A stretch of DNA of 64,000 bases from Tessaracoccus flavus (GTDB lineage: Bacteria; Actinomycetota; Actinomycetes; Propionibacteriales; Propionibacteriaceae). Shown piece after piece: positions 7,975-16,063 of the stretch (position 1 is its first letter; each line of letters begins with the position of its first letter). Both the position numbers and the translations under genes were made by a program. The DNA is taken from NCBI RefSeq assembly GCF_001997295.1, contig NZ_CP019605.1, positions 1,116,001-1,180,000 on the forward strand. The letters run 5' to 3'. A model generated the notes under the pieces. That model did no database searches, was not told the origin of the DNA, and saw only the letters and a program-made list of their open reading frames with translations.

Positions 7975-9261
7975 ATGGGCGATACCGCCACCGTGACCAT
8001 CGACGGAGTCAGCTACGACCTGCCCGTCGTCACCGGAACCGAGGGTGAGCGTGCGCTCGACATCTCGAAACTCCGCTCCACCACCGGCCTCATCACCCTC
8101 GACGACGGTTACGCCAACACCGGATCGTGCCAATCCGCCATCACGTTCATCGACGGCGAGGCGGGCATTCTGCGCTACCGCGGCATCCCGATCGAGGACC
8201 TGGCCGAGCGGTCCAGCTTCGTCGAGACCGCGCAGCTGCTCATCTTCGGTCGGCTCCCCAACGAGGCGCAGCGCTCGGAGTTCCGGACCCTGTTGACCGA
8301 GAACGCTGCCCTCCACCGCGACATGCGTAAGCACTTCGACGGCTTCCCTGTGACCGCCCATCCGATGGCGATCCTCTCGGCCATGGTCAACGCCATCCAG
8401 ACGCACGAGGTGCGCGACGAGGAGGCCACCGACCGGCAGCACTTCAAGCAGGCCGCGGCCGGCCTCATGGCGAAGACGCGCACGATCGCGGCGGCGTCCT
8501 ACAAGTCGCACATCGGTCAGCCGATCGCCTACCCCCGTTACGACCTCAACTACGCCGAGAACTTCCTGCACATGATGTTCTCCGTGCCGTACCGCGACTA
8601 CGAGGCCACCCCCGAGGTGGCCCACGCGCTCAACATGTTTCTCGTCCTGCACGCGGACCACGAGCAGAACTGCTCGACGTCGACCGTTCGGATGGTGGCC
8701 TCCTCGGGGGCCAACATGTTCGCCTCGGTGTCTGCCGGTGTCAACGCGCTCTGGGGACCGCTCCACGGCGGGGCCAACATGGGCGTGATCGAGATGCTCG
8801 ACGAGATCCGGACCACCGGCATCAAGCCGCAGGACTACATCAACCGGGTCAAGGACAAGAAGTCCGGCGTCAAACTCATGGGCTTCGGGCACCGCGTCTA
8901 CCGGAACTTCGATCCGCGGGCGCGGATCCTCAAGGACGCTGCCGACAAGCTCCTCGACGCCATGCACATCACCGACCCGCTGCTGGACATCGCGCGGGAG
9001 GTGGAGCAGGCGGCGCTCGCCGACGACTACTTCGCGTCGCGGCGCCTCTACCCGAACGTCGACTTCTACTCCGGCATCATCCTGCGCGCGATCGGCATCC
9101 CGGTCGATATGTTCACCGTGATGTTCGCCATCGGGCGCACGCCGGGATGGATCGCGCACTTCCGGGAGGTCTCCGAGAATCCGGCGCAGCGCATCTACCG
9201 CCCGCGCCAGGTCTACACCGGCGCCCAGCTCTCCGAGTGGCAGCCGAGGTCGGAGCGGTAG
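7975..9261 (+). CDS. gltA: Citrate synthase
   Basis: Type II (hexameric) citrate synthase of 428 residues, condensing oxaloacetate and acetyl-CoA at the entry to the TCA cycle. The N-terminal beta domain (MGDTATVTIDGVSYDLPVV) is followed by the catalytic core. Active-site His residues lie in HADHEQNCSTSTVRM and WGPLHGGANMGV, the oxaloacetate-binding segment is GFGHRVYRNFDPRA, and the catalytic Asp is in NVDFYSGI. The ATG at 7975 is preceded by CAGGAGG. An upstream in-frame extension lacks homology. It is transcribed alone or with dgt, whose start is about 20 bases downstream. Confidence 0.96.
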   Translation: MGDTATVTIDGVSYDLPVVTGTEGERALDISKLRSTTGLITLDDGYANTGSCQSAITFIDGEAGILRYRGIPIEDLAERSSFVETAQLLIFGRLPNEAQRSEFRTLLTENAALHRDMRKHFDGFPVTAHPMAILSAMVNAIQTHEVRDEEATDRQHFKQAAAGLMAKTRTIAAASYKSHIGQPIAYPRYDLNYAENFLHMMFSVPYRDYEATPEVAHALNMFLVLHADHEQNCSTSTVRMVASSGANMFASVSAGVNALWGPLHGGANMGVIEMLDEIRTTGIKPQDYINRVKDKKSGVKLMGFGHRVYRNFDPRARILKDAADKLLDAMHITDPLLDIAREVEQAALADDYFASRRLYPNVDFYSGIILRAIGIPVDMFTVMFAIGRTPGWIAHFREVSENPAQRIYRPRQVYTGAQLSEWQPRSER

Positions 9262-9279
9262 CGAGTAGCGTTGGTGCCG

Positions 9280-10386
9280 ATGGATACGCCGCTACCTCGA
9301 ACCCAGCAGTGGGCCGCGACCATGCACGGGCATGGCGAGGGCCTCGTCACCGCGCACGCGACGACGACCGCGCGGACGTCGCCGCGTGAGCCGCGGCGCC
9401 GCGAGGAGCGGGAGGCGCTGGAGCGTGCCTCGCTGGTGGAGGGGGCGTCACTGGCCGTGGGCGCTGGCGACCGTCTGATCTCCGAGGCGCCGGACCCGAT
9501 GCGCACCTGCTTCGAACGCGACCGCGACAGGATCGTGCACTCTGCGGCCTTCCGCAGGCTCGCAGGCAAGACGCAGGTGGTCGTCTACCCGACCGACCAC
9601 CAGCGCACGCGCCTGACGCACGCGATCGAGGTGGCGCAGGCGGCCGTTGCGATCGCCCGCGGCGTCGGCGCCAACGTCACGCTGGTCGACGCCATCGCGC
9701 TCGGGCACGACTGCGGTCACGGGCCGGGTGGGCACGCCTCCGAGGACGCCTTCGACGAGTTCATCGAGGGGGGATACGACCACGGACCGTGGGGTGCTGA
9801 CGTCGTCCTGGCCGACCTCAACCTGACCCGCCAGACTCTCGACGGCATCCGCAACCACTCGTGGTCCCGGCCCGCGCCCGCGACGCTCGAGGGTGAAATC
9901 GTCTCGTGGGCCGACCGCATCGCCTACTGCGCGCACGACCTCGAGGATGCTGTCTACGCCGGCATCGTCTCGCTCGACGATCTGCCTGCCGTGGTCCGTG
10001 GCGTCGCCGGCACCACGCGTCGGCAGCAGCTGGCCACGTTCATCAACGCCGTCATCTCGACCACGGCCAGGACCGGGACCGTCGGGATGGACCAGACCAC
10101 CGCCGAGGCGCTCGGGGAGTTGCGCCGCTTCAACTACGAGCGCATCTACACCCGCCCTGAATCGGTGGCGCAGTCGGTCACCGTCGTCAGGGTGCTTCGC
10201 GACCTGGTCAACTACTACCTCGAGGCGCCGTCAGCCATGCCTGCGGAGTACCGGCACGACGACCTGGTGCGGGGGGCCGTGACGTACGTCGGGGGGATGA
10301 CTGACCGCTTTGCATTCGAGCGCGCCCAGCACCTTCTGGGCTGGGATCCGAGGAAGTTGCCGCGGGGAATCGGCCGCTGCGCCTGA
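9280..10386 (+). CDS. dgt: Deoxyguanosinetriphosphate triphosphohydrolase-like protein (HD domain)
   Basis: A 368-residue HD-superfamily dNTP triphosphohydrolase, which releases deoxynucleoside and triphosphate. The HD metal site is formed by RTRLTHAIEVAQ and LGHDCGHGPGGHASEDAF, with further ligands in SWADRIAYCAHDLED. A basic, low-complexity N-terminal stretch (PREPRRREEREALERAS) precedes the conserved FERDRDRIVHSAAFRRLAGKTQV. The ATG at 9280 (MDTPLPRTQQW) is chosen; GTG 9274 is possible. Actinobacterial genomes often place this gene directly before dnaG, as here. Preference for dGTP over other dNTPs cannot be judged. Confidence 0.9.
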   Translation: MDTPLPRTQQWAATMHGHGEGLVTAHATTTARTSPREPRRREEREALERASLVEGASLAVGAGDRLISEAPDPMRTCFERDRDRIVHSAAFRRLAGKTQVVVYPTDHQRTRLTHAIEVAQAAVAIARGVGANVTLVDAIALGHDCGHGPGGHASEDAFDEFIEGGYDHGPWGADVVLADLNLTRQTLDGIRNHSWSRPAPATLEGEIVSWADRIAYCAHDLEDAVYAGIVSLDDLPAVVRGVAGTTRRQQLATFINAVISTTARTGTVGMDQTTAEALGELRRFNYERIYTRPESVAQSVTVVRVLRDLVNYYLEAPSAMPAEYRHDDLVRGAVTYVGGMTDRFAFERAQHLLGWDPRKLPRGIGRCA

Positions 10387-10432
10387 GCAACTCCGCCGAC
10401 GGGCGCCGTCCGGGGCCGGGTATGGTGGGCGC

Positions 10433-12265
10433 GTGGCAGGGCGGATCAACGACGAGGACATCGCCGCGGTCCGCGAGCGCAACCGGATCGACGATGTGGT
10501 CGGGGGCTACGTGGCTCTCCGCAACGCCGGGGGCGGCTCCCTCAAGGGGCTCTGCCCGTTCCACGACGAGAAGACCCCCAGCTTCACCGTCACTCCCTCG
10601 CGCGGTTTCTACTACTGCTTCGGCTGCGGCGAGGGTGGAGACGTCATCACGTTCCTCCAGCGGCAACAGAACCTGAGCTTCACAGAGGCGGTGGCGGTCC
10701 TTGCCGACAAGGCGGGCATCGTGTTGCGGGTCGAGGACGACGGCGCGCCCGGGCAAGCGCCGGGGATGCGCAAGCGGATCCTCGAAGCGAACGAGGCCGC
10801 ACAGGAGTTCTACGCGGCCCAACTCGAATCGCCCGAGGGCGTCGAGGCCAGGCGTTTCCTGCACGGCCGTGATTTCGACCGCGCCAACGCGTTGCACTTC
10901 GGTGTCGGGTACGCCCCTCGGCACGGTGGTGCACTGCGCCAGACCTTGCGCGACAAGGGCTTCACCGACGACGTCCTGCAGGCCGCAGGTCTGGTGCGGC
11001 AGCACGGGCGCGACTTCTTCACCGGACGGGTGCTGTGGCCCATCCGTGACTCGGCCCAGTCGGTGCTCGGCTTCGGTGCCAGGCGCATCTATGACGATGA
11101 CCGGCTCCCCGCGAAGTACATCAACACCCCCGAGTCTCCGGTCTACAAGAAGTCCCACGTCCTGTACGGCCTCGACCTCGCCCGCCGCGAGATCGGGCGA
11201 AAGTCCCAGGCGGTCATCGTCGAGGGCTACACCGACGTGATGGCCGCGCATCTGTCGGGGGTGGAGACAGCCGTCGCCTCGTGCGGCACGGCCTTCGGCG
11301 AGGACCATGCCCGTCTGCTGCAGCGCCTGATGGGTACCTCAGACGGCCTCCATGGTGAGGTGATCTTCACTTTCGACGGCGACAAGGCCGGACAGGCCGC
11401 CGCGCTCAAGGTCTTCAAGGGCGATCAGAACTTCATCGCGCAGACCTACGTCGCCATCGAGCCCAGCGGGCTCGACCCCTGCGACCTCAGGATGCAGCAG
11501 GGCGACGCAGCGGTCAGGGAACTGGTCGCGCGCCGCGTGCCGCTCTACCGCTTCGTGATGTCCAACATCGCGAAGAGCTACGACCTCGACCGGGCCGACG
11601 GCCGGCTGGCCGCAGCACGCGAGGGTGCCGAGCTGCTCAGCGCCATCCGGGACCAGTCCCTGGTGAACCAGTACTTACGCGAGCTGTCGGGGGTCCTGGG
11701 AATGGACCTCGACGAGGTCCGCCGGGAGGCGTCGCGCTCGCGCCAGCGGACCGTCACCCACTCGCGGGATGACGAGCCGCCGCAGGAGCGACCCGCCCCT
11801 GACCCCGCCTGGCCCAGCCCGAGCGACCCGTCCCTCAGGCTGGAGCGCGACACTCTGAAACTCATGCTCCAGCACCCAGTGACCTTCGACACGGCGTGGA
11901 ACGGGGTTCGCGAGTCGGATTTCACGCATCCCGGCTACGTCGAGGTGTTCCGCCTTGTCCGGGACGTCGAGTTCGCCGACGGGTGGACCGATCGGCTCCG
12001 CGCGTCCGCCGGAGGCGAGCTCGTCCAGCAACTGCTGGTGTCCCTACTCGTGGAGCCGGTACTCCGCGAGCCCGACGAAGCGTACTCGCTGGCCCACACG
12101 TCGCGGCTACGGCTGGTGCAGGTCACGCGGGAGATCGCGGATGTGCGGTCGCGGCTCCAGCGGACGGACCCCGTCAAGGACGCGTCCGGACATCGGGCAC
12201 TCTTCGCCCAACTCACCGAGTTGGAGATGAAACGCAAGAAACTACAGTCCGTAGGACTAGGCTGA
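10433..12265 (+). CDS. dnaG: DNA primase DnaG
   Basis: Primase of 610 residues that makes RNA primers for replication. The N-terminal CHC2-type zinc ribbon is seen as CPFHDEKTPSF followed by YYCFGCGEGGD. The RNA polymerase (TOPRIM) core includes VIVEGYTDVMAAHLSG and FTFDGDKAGQAA. The C-terminal third is a divergent helicase-binding domain. The GTG at 10433 gives the usual opening VAGRINDEDIAAVRERNRID. TATGGT (10421-10426) ends six bases upstream, suggesting a leaderless message. An 8-13 kDa-longer reading from 10310 overlaps dgt and is rejected. Confidence 0.95.
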   Translation: MAGRINDEDIAAVRERNRIDDVVGGYVALRNAGGGSLKGLCPFHDEKTPSFTVTPSRGFYYCFGCGEGGDVITFLQRQQNLSFTEAVAVLADKAGIVLRVEDDGAPGQAPGMRKRILEANEAAQEFYAAQLESPEGVEARRFLHGRDFDRANALHFGVGYAPRHGGALRQTLRDKGFTDDVLQAAGLVRQHGRDFFTGRVLWPIRDSAQSVLGFGARRIYDDDRLPAKYINTPESPVYKKSHVLYGLDLARREIGRKSQAVIVEGYTDVMAAHLSGVETAVASCGTAFGEDHARLLQRLMGTSDGLHGEVIFTFDGDKAGQAAALKVFKGDQNFIAQTYVAIEPSGLDPCDLRMQQGDAAVRELVARRVPLYRFVMSNIAKSYDLDRADGRLAAAREGAELLSAIRDQSLVNQYLRELSGVLGMDLDEVRREASRSRQRTVTHSRDDEPPQERPAPDPAWPSPSDPSLRLERDTLKLMLQHPVTFDTAWNGVRESDFTHPGYVEVFRLVRDVEFADGWTDRLRASAGGELVQQLLVSLLVEPVLREPDEAYSLAHTSRLRLVQVTREIADVRSRLQRTDPVKDASGHRALFAQLTELEMKRKKLQSVGLG

Positions 12266-12300
12266 GATACCAGGGTGAGGGCCCGTGACAAAGGCCCAGT

Positions 12301-12358
12301 TTGCATTCGCTCACTGCAATTGCTTAATCTCTCTTCATGTCGAGACATCGTGGTCTCG
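12301..12358 (+). promoter_or_regulatory. Putative promoter and dyad operator upstream of the DUF485/actP operon
   Basis: TTGCAT (12301-12306) and TTAATC (12324-12329) are separated by 17 bp. An 18-nt dyad, CGAGAC-N6-GTCTCG (12341-12358), lies just after the predicted start site and before the ribosome-binding site. This is a plausible repressor site. The regulator is unknown. Confidence 0.4.
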
Positions 12359-12376
12359 CCGACCTTCAGGAGAAAC

Positions 12377-12739
12377 ATGTCCCAAGGCCGTATTGCGGAT
12401 CCGTTGGATCCCACCGAATCGCGTCAGGCGTTTGTGTCCGTCGCGGAAACCCCCCAGTACCTGAAGCTGCGCTCCAGCTTCCGCAACTTCGCCTTCCCGA
12501 TGACGCTGGCGGGTCTCGTCTCTTACTTCACGTTCGTCCTCCTGTCAGTCTTCGCCGAGGACTTCATGGCTCAGCCCTTCCTGGGCATGGCGGGTCTCAA
12601 CACGGGCTTGATGATCGGGTTCCTCCAGTTCGCCATCGTCTGGATCTGGACGGCCATCTACGTCAACTACGCCAACACCCGCCTTGACCCGATCTCCGCG
12701 GAGATCAAGGACGAGCTCGTTGCGAAGGGGGCCGTGTGA
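12377..12739 (+). CDS. DUF485 inner-membrane protein (YjcH-like), partner of the acetate permease
   Basis: A 120-residue DUF485 protein with two membrane helices (about residues 41-62 and 77-99) separated by a short loop. The family signature is near FRNFAFPMTLAGLVSYF. DUF485 proteins are nearly always encoded immediately before ActP-type symporters and probably act as a small accessory subunit. The ATG at 12377 follows CAGGAG and is preferred over an upstream alternative without homology. The stop overlaps the symporter start as TGATG. Confidence 0.9.
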   Translation: MSQGRIADPLDPTESRQAFVSVAETPQYLKLRSSFRNFAFPMTLAGLVSYFTFVLLSVFAEDFMAQPFLGMAGLNTGLMIGFLQFAIVWIWTAIYVNYANTRLDPISAEIKDELVAKGAV

Positions 12740-14334
12740 TGCTCCTCGAGACCAGCTACGGCAATCCCTGGATCAACATCGCAGTCTTCGCCTTCTTCGT
12801 CGTGGCGACGATGGCTGTCGTGATCGTGGTGAGCCGCCAGAAGACCAAGGCCACCGACTTCTACACGGGCGGGGCGAAGTTCTCCGGGCGCCAGAACGGT
12901 CTGGCCATCACGGGCGACTACCTCTCGGCCGCCGCCTTCCTGGGCGTCACGGGGGCGATCGCACTCTACGGGTACGACGGCTTCCTCTACTCCGTCGGGT
13001 TCTTCGTGGCGCTGCTGCTGGCGCTCTACCTCGTCGCCGAGCCGATGCGCAACACCGGCAAGTACACGATGGCTGACGTGTTGAGCTTCCGGATGGAGCA
13101 GAAGCCCGTCCGGACCGCGGCGGCCACCTCCACGCTCGTCATCTCACTTCTCTACCTGCTCGCCCAGATGGCGGGTGCGGGAGGCCTCGTCGCCCTGCTC
13201 CTAGGGGTGACCGACCCCGCCATGCAGGGTGTGGTGATCGCTCTGGTGGGCGTGCTGATGGTCGGCTACGTGCTGATCGGCGGCATGAAGGGCACCACGT
13301 GGGTGCAGATGATCAAGGCGGTACTACTGGTGTCGGGCGCTGGAGTGATGACGTTCCTCGTGCTCATGGGGGACGCCTTCAACCTCAACCAACTCGCGCT
13401 GTCGGCACAGGAGGCGGCCAGCAACGAGTTGTTGCGCCCCATGGAGCAGTACGGCACCAGCATCTGGACGAAGTTGTCCTTCGTGTCCCTGTCCATCGCG
13501 CTGATCCTCGGGCCCTCGGGTCTGCCTCACGTGCTCATGCGCTTCTACACGGTTCCGACGGCCAAGGAGGCCCGCCGGTCGGCCGTGTGGGCGATCATCC
13601 TCGTCGGCGTGTTCTTCCTGTTCACGCTGGTGCTTGGGCTCGGCGCGGCGAAGTTGGTCGGCCAGGAGACGATCATGGCGGCGCCCGGGAAGCAGAACTC
13701 GGCCGCACCTCTGCTCGCGCTGGAACTCGGCGGTGAGATCTTCATGGGTGTCATCTCCGGCGTGGCGTTCGCCACGATCCTCGCCGTCGTGGCGGGCCTC
13801 ACCATCACCGCGTCGGCCTCGTTCGCGCACGACGTCTACAACTCCATCCTCAAGGATGGCAAGGCCGACCCGGCCCAGGAGGTCAAGGTGGCCCGGGTGA
13901 CGTCAGTGGTCGTCGGTGTGCTGGCCATTCTCGGCGGCATCCTTGCCAACGGGCAGAACATCGCGTTCCTCATCTCCCTGGCCTTCGCGGTCGCCGCCTC
14001 GGCGAACCTGCCCTCGATCCTCTACACGCTGTACTGGAAGCGCTTCACGACGCGCGGTTCGGTGTGGTCCATCTACACGGGGCTCATCTCGGCCACGCTG
14101 TTGATCATCTTCTCGCCCGCCATTTCCGGCGCGCCGTCGGCGATGCTGGGCGAGGGCGTCGACTTCGCGTTCTTCCCGCTCACCAACCCGGCGCTGGTGA
14201 GCGTGCCCTTGGCGTTCCTGGCGGGCTACATCGGCACGGTCACGTCGAGGTCCACCGGCAACGATGAGTTCGCGACCGAGATGGAGGTCCGCTCCATGAC
14301 GGGAGCAGGCGCTGGCGAGGCGATCTCGCACTGA
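12739..14334 (+). CDS. actP: Cation/acetate symporter, SSS family (ActP-like)
   Basis: A solute:sodium symporter of 531 residues with about 13 hydrophobic helices. The N-terminal TM1-2 region has the family's FYTGGAKFSGRQNGLAITGDYLS-type motif, where the substrate and Na+ sites begin. SGVAFATILAVVAGL and the FAVAASANLPSILYTLYWK segment near residues 415-440 are typical of the ActP subfamily, which imports acetate and other short monocarboxylates. The start is ATG 12739 (or the preceding GTG), overlapping the DUF485 stop. Propionate or pyruvate as substrate cannot be excluded. Confidence 0.88.
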   Translation: MLLETSYGNPWINIAVFAFFVVATMAVVIVVSRQKTKATDFYTGGAKFSGRQNGLAITGDYLSAAAFLGVTGAIALYGYDGFLYSVGFFVALLLALYLVAEPMRNTGKYTMADVLSFRMEQKPVRTAAATSTLVISLLYLLAQMAGAGGLVALLLGVTDPAMQGVVIALVGVLMVGYVLIGGMKGTTWVQMIKAVLLVSGAGVMTFLVLMGDAFNLNQLALSAQEAASNELLRPMEQYGTSIWTKLSFVSLSIALILGPSGLPHVLMRFYTVPTAKEARRSAVWAIILVGVFFLFTLVLGLGAAKLVGQETIMAAPGKQNSAAPLLALELGGEIFMGVISGVAFATILAVVAGLTITASASFAHDVYNSILKDGKADPAQEVKVARVTSVVVGVLAILGGILANGQNIAFLISLAFAVAASANLPSILYTLYWKRFTTRGSVWSIYTGLISATLLIIFSPAISGAPSAMLGEGVDFAFFPLTNPALVSVPLAFLAGYIGTVTSRSTGNDEFATEMEVRSMTGAGAGEAISH

Positions 14335-14335
14335 G

Positions 14336-15187
14336 CTAGGCACCCACTCGCCAGGCGGCGGCGCCCCGTTGGGGCGCCGCCGTCGTCCGCTCCCGATCCA
14401 GGACATCTCTTGCCGCCCCGATGGCCTCCTTCTCCCAACGGTGAATGGTCGACGTTGTCGCCCTGAGTCTCCGGGCGGTCTCGGCGAGCGTCAGCGGCTC
14501 ACATCCGATGCCGAAGCGCAGCTCGAGGACCTGGCGGTGATGCGGTTCGAGAAGGTCGAGGAAGTCCACGCCGGGCCCGGCGTGGGCGACGTCGTCAACC
14601 CCGGACGATAGGTCGGCCTCCTGCACGTCGTCGATGCTGACCAGCCGGGTCTTGGCACGGGTGACCGCCGCGGCCGATACCCCTGCGGCCTCGGCCGCCC
14701 GAGCGAGGCCGACGCTGACACCCTCCGCCGCGAGGTCGTCGGCCAGCCGAGAGGCGCGGTGCGCCGCCCGCCGGTCGGCCCTGGACGATGCTGCGAGACC
14801 CACCCTGTACTCACTGGCGTCCAGGAGGGCGTGCTTGATGCGCGTGTGCACCAGGGTCGTCCACCGGGTGCCCCGCGAGTGGTCGAACCGGCGGATAGCC
14901 TCGGCGACGGCGAGGCAGGCGTCCTGGAAGAGCTCTTCCACCGGGGCTCCGGTGCGCTGAGCGTGGGAGCCCGCGGCCTGCATCGCCATCTTCACCCCGA
15001 CCCACCAGAACAGCTCCGCGGCCTCGCGTCCGCGCCGCGCGACGGCCTCGAGCGACTCCCAGTCGTGATTCGACGAGTGGGTGGCGAGAAGATGCTCCGC
15101 GTACACCCCTGCCTCGATCGCTCGTCCGATGGCCTCGTCACGGCCTCCGATGACCACGGTGGGCAGCGTCTGCGATGAAATGTGCAT
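14336..15187 (-). CDS. Atypical sigma-70-family RNA polymerase sigma factor
   Basis: This 283-residue protein has a region-2-like segment near residues 90-140 (LFQDACLAVAEAIRRFDHSRGTRW is matched in pieces: EELFQDACLAVAEA and IRRFDHSRGTRWTTLV), which corresponds to core binding and -10 recognition. A middle helical segment with AEAAGVSAAAVTRA looks like region 3. A region-4 helix-turn-helix, LTLAETARRLRATTSTIHRW, follows HRQVLELRFGIG. The N-terminal 70 residues are family-unlike. It is too divergent to assign to a named group. The ATG at 15187 is preceded by CACGCT at the six-base leaderless spacing. It converges on actP; the 3' end contains a strong hairpin. Confidence 0.7.
   Translation of the reverse strand: MHISSQTLPTVVIGGRDEAIGRAIEAGVYAEHLLATHSSNHDWESLEAVARRGREAAELFWWVGVKMAMQAAGSHAQRTGAPVEELFQDACLAVAEAIRRFDHSRGTRWTTLVHTRIKHALLDASEYRVGLAASSRADRRAAHRASRLADDLAAEGVSVGLARAAEAAGVSAAAVTRAKTRLVSIDDVQEADLSSGVDDVAHAGPGVDFLDLLEPHHRQVLELRFGIGCEPLTLAETARRLRATTSTIHRWEKEAIGAARDVLDRERTTAAPQRGAAAWRVGA
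14357..14381. terminator. Hairpin between convergent actP and sigma gene
   Basis: GGCGGCGCCCC (14357-14367) pairs perfectly with GGGGCGCCGCC (14371-14381) around a 3-nt loop. It lies about 22 bases after the actP stop and inside the last codons of the sigma gene. There is no T-run, as is common for actinobacterial terminators. Confidence 0.6.
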
Positions 15188-15289
15188 GCCGTCAGCGTGC
15201 AGGGCGAGTGGGGCAGGAGGAGGCCCAATCGGCTCACTGTGGATAACTTCCGCCTGTCGGTCCTTGACAGAGCCGGGCATGATGGAGCC

Positions 15290-15787
15290 ATGTCGATCTT
15301 CAAGCGTTCCGCCGCCCCCTCCGCCGACCTCACAGGACTGACGGAAGTCCTCGGAGCGCGCGCGGACGTCCTCGCGGCCGGATCCGGCGACCGTGTCTCG
15401 CTGGTGGGGACGCGTGAGCACCTGGCTCTGCGCCGCGGTGATCAGTGGCGGGTCTGGCGGTGGGAAGAGGTGGGCAGCGGCTCCTGGAACGGTGAGGCGA
15501 AGGTGTTTCGCTGGCGCACGGTGACGGGGGAGCGCTTCGAGGCGGCCCTCGACGAGGTGGGACGGCTGCCTGACCTCTTCCGCGAGCGGGTCCAGGCGTC
15601 GACGTTGGTGACCTCGGTGGTGGATGCGCAACGCGGCCAGGTCCAGATTGTGGGTCGTCGCGGCCTCGGCAGCGACCCCACCATCCACTGGTACGCCGTG
15701 CCATCCGGTGGGGCGGACCTCAACGACCCGGCAACGAAGCAACTCGTGGTCGAGGAGACCGACCGCCTGGCCGGGGAATACCTCTAG
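15290..15787 (+). CDS. Conserved hypothetical actinobacterial protein
   Basis: A soluble protein of 165 residues. The N-terminal half is rich in beta strands with Trp/Arg pairs (GDQWRVWRWEEV and KVFRWRTVTGERF), followed by an Arg-rich alpha segment and a closing segment, DPTIHWYAVPSGGADL. There is no signal peptide, membrane helix or catalytic motif. CATGAT ends six bases before the ATG at 15290, again the leaderless spacing. It is divergent from the sigma gene with about 100 bp between. I do not recognise the family, and no function is proposed. Confidence 0.65.
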   Translation: MSIFKRSAAPSADLTGLTEVLGARADVLAAGSGDRVSLVGTREHLALRRGDQWRVWRWEEVGSGSWNGEAKVFRWRTVTGERFEAALDEVGRLPDLFRERVQASTLVTSVVDAQRGQVQIVGRRGLGSDPTIHWYAVPSGGADLNDPATKQLVVEETDRLAGEYL

Positions 15788-15850
15788 CCAGCGCGATTGG
15801 CATCGCCCGGCCACGGTCTGCTAACGTTCTACATCGCGTGGGAACGCTAA

Positions 15851-15926
15851 TCCCTGGTAGCTCAATTGGCAGAGCATCTGACTGTTAATCAGAGGGTTAC
15901 TGGTTCGAGTCCAGTCCGGGGAGCCA
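15851..15926 (+). tRNA. tRNA-Asn (anticodon GUU)
   Basis: A 76-nt cloverleaf. The acceptor TCCCTGG pairs with CCGGGGA with one T-G wobble. The D-arm contains AGCTCAATTGGCAGAGC, the anticodon loop is CTGTTAA, and the T-loop is GGTTCGAGTCC. The discriminator is G and CCA is encoded. The anticodon GTT specifies asparagine. Confidence 0.96.
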
Positions 15927-15930
15927 ACCC

Positions 15931-15961
15931 AAACCCCCTCCCTGAGGGGGTTTGTTTTTTC
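15931..15961 (+). terminator. Rho-independent terminator after tRNA-Asn
   Basis: AAACCCCCT pairs with AGGGGGTTT around CCCTG, followed by GTTTTTT. The T-run and position directly after the tRNA make this a textbook intrinsic terminator. Confidence 0.9.
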
Positions 15962-15967
15962 TGGCCA

Positions 15968-16041
15968 GGGTGAGGGACCGCTCGAGCGCAGTGCTCAGCG
16001 TGTTTCCTCGCTGAGACCGTGCGCCGAGCGGTCCCTCACCC
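15968..16041. repeat. Large composite hairpin between tRNA-Asn and otsA
   Basis: The outer arms at 15968-15990 and 16020-16041 pair over 22 bp with a single bulged A at 15985. An inner stem CTCAGCG/CGCTGAG (15994-16000 with 16009-16015) closes an 8-nt loop. No T-run follows. It lies just past the otsA stop and may terminate it. In size and two-tier shape it resembles the hairpin at 61-142. Confidence 0.75.
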
Positions 16042-16063
16042 GGTCAGGATGACCCGAGCCTCA

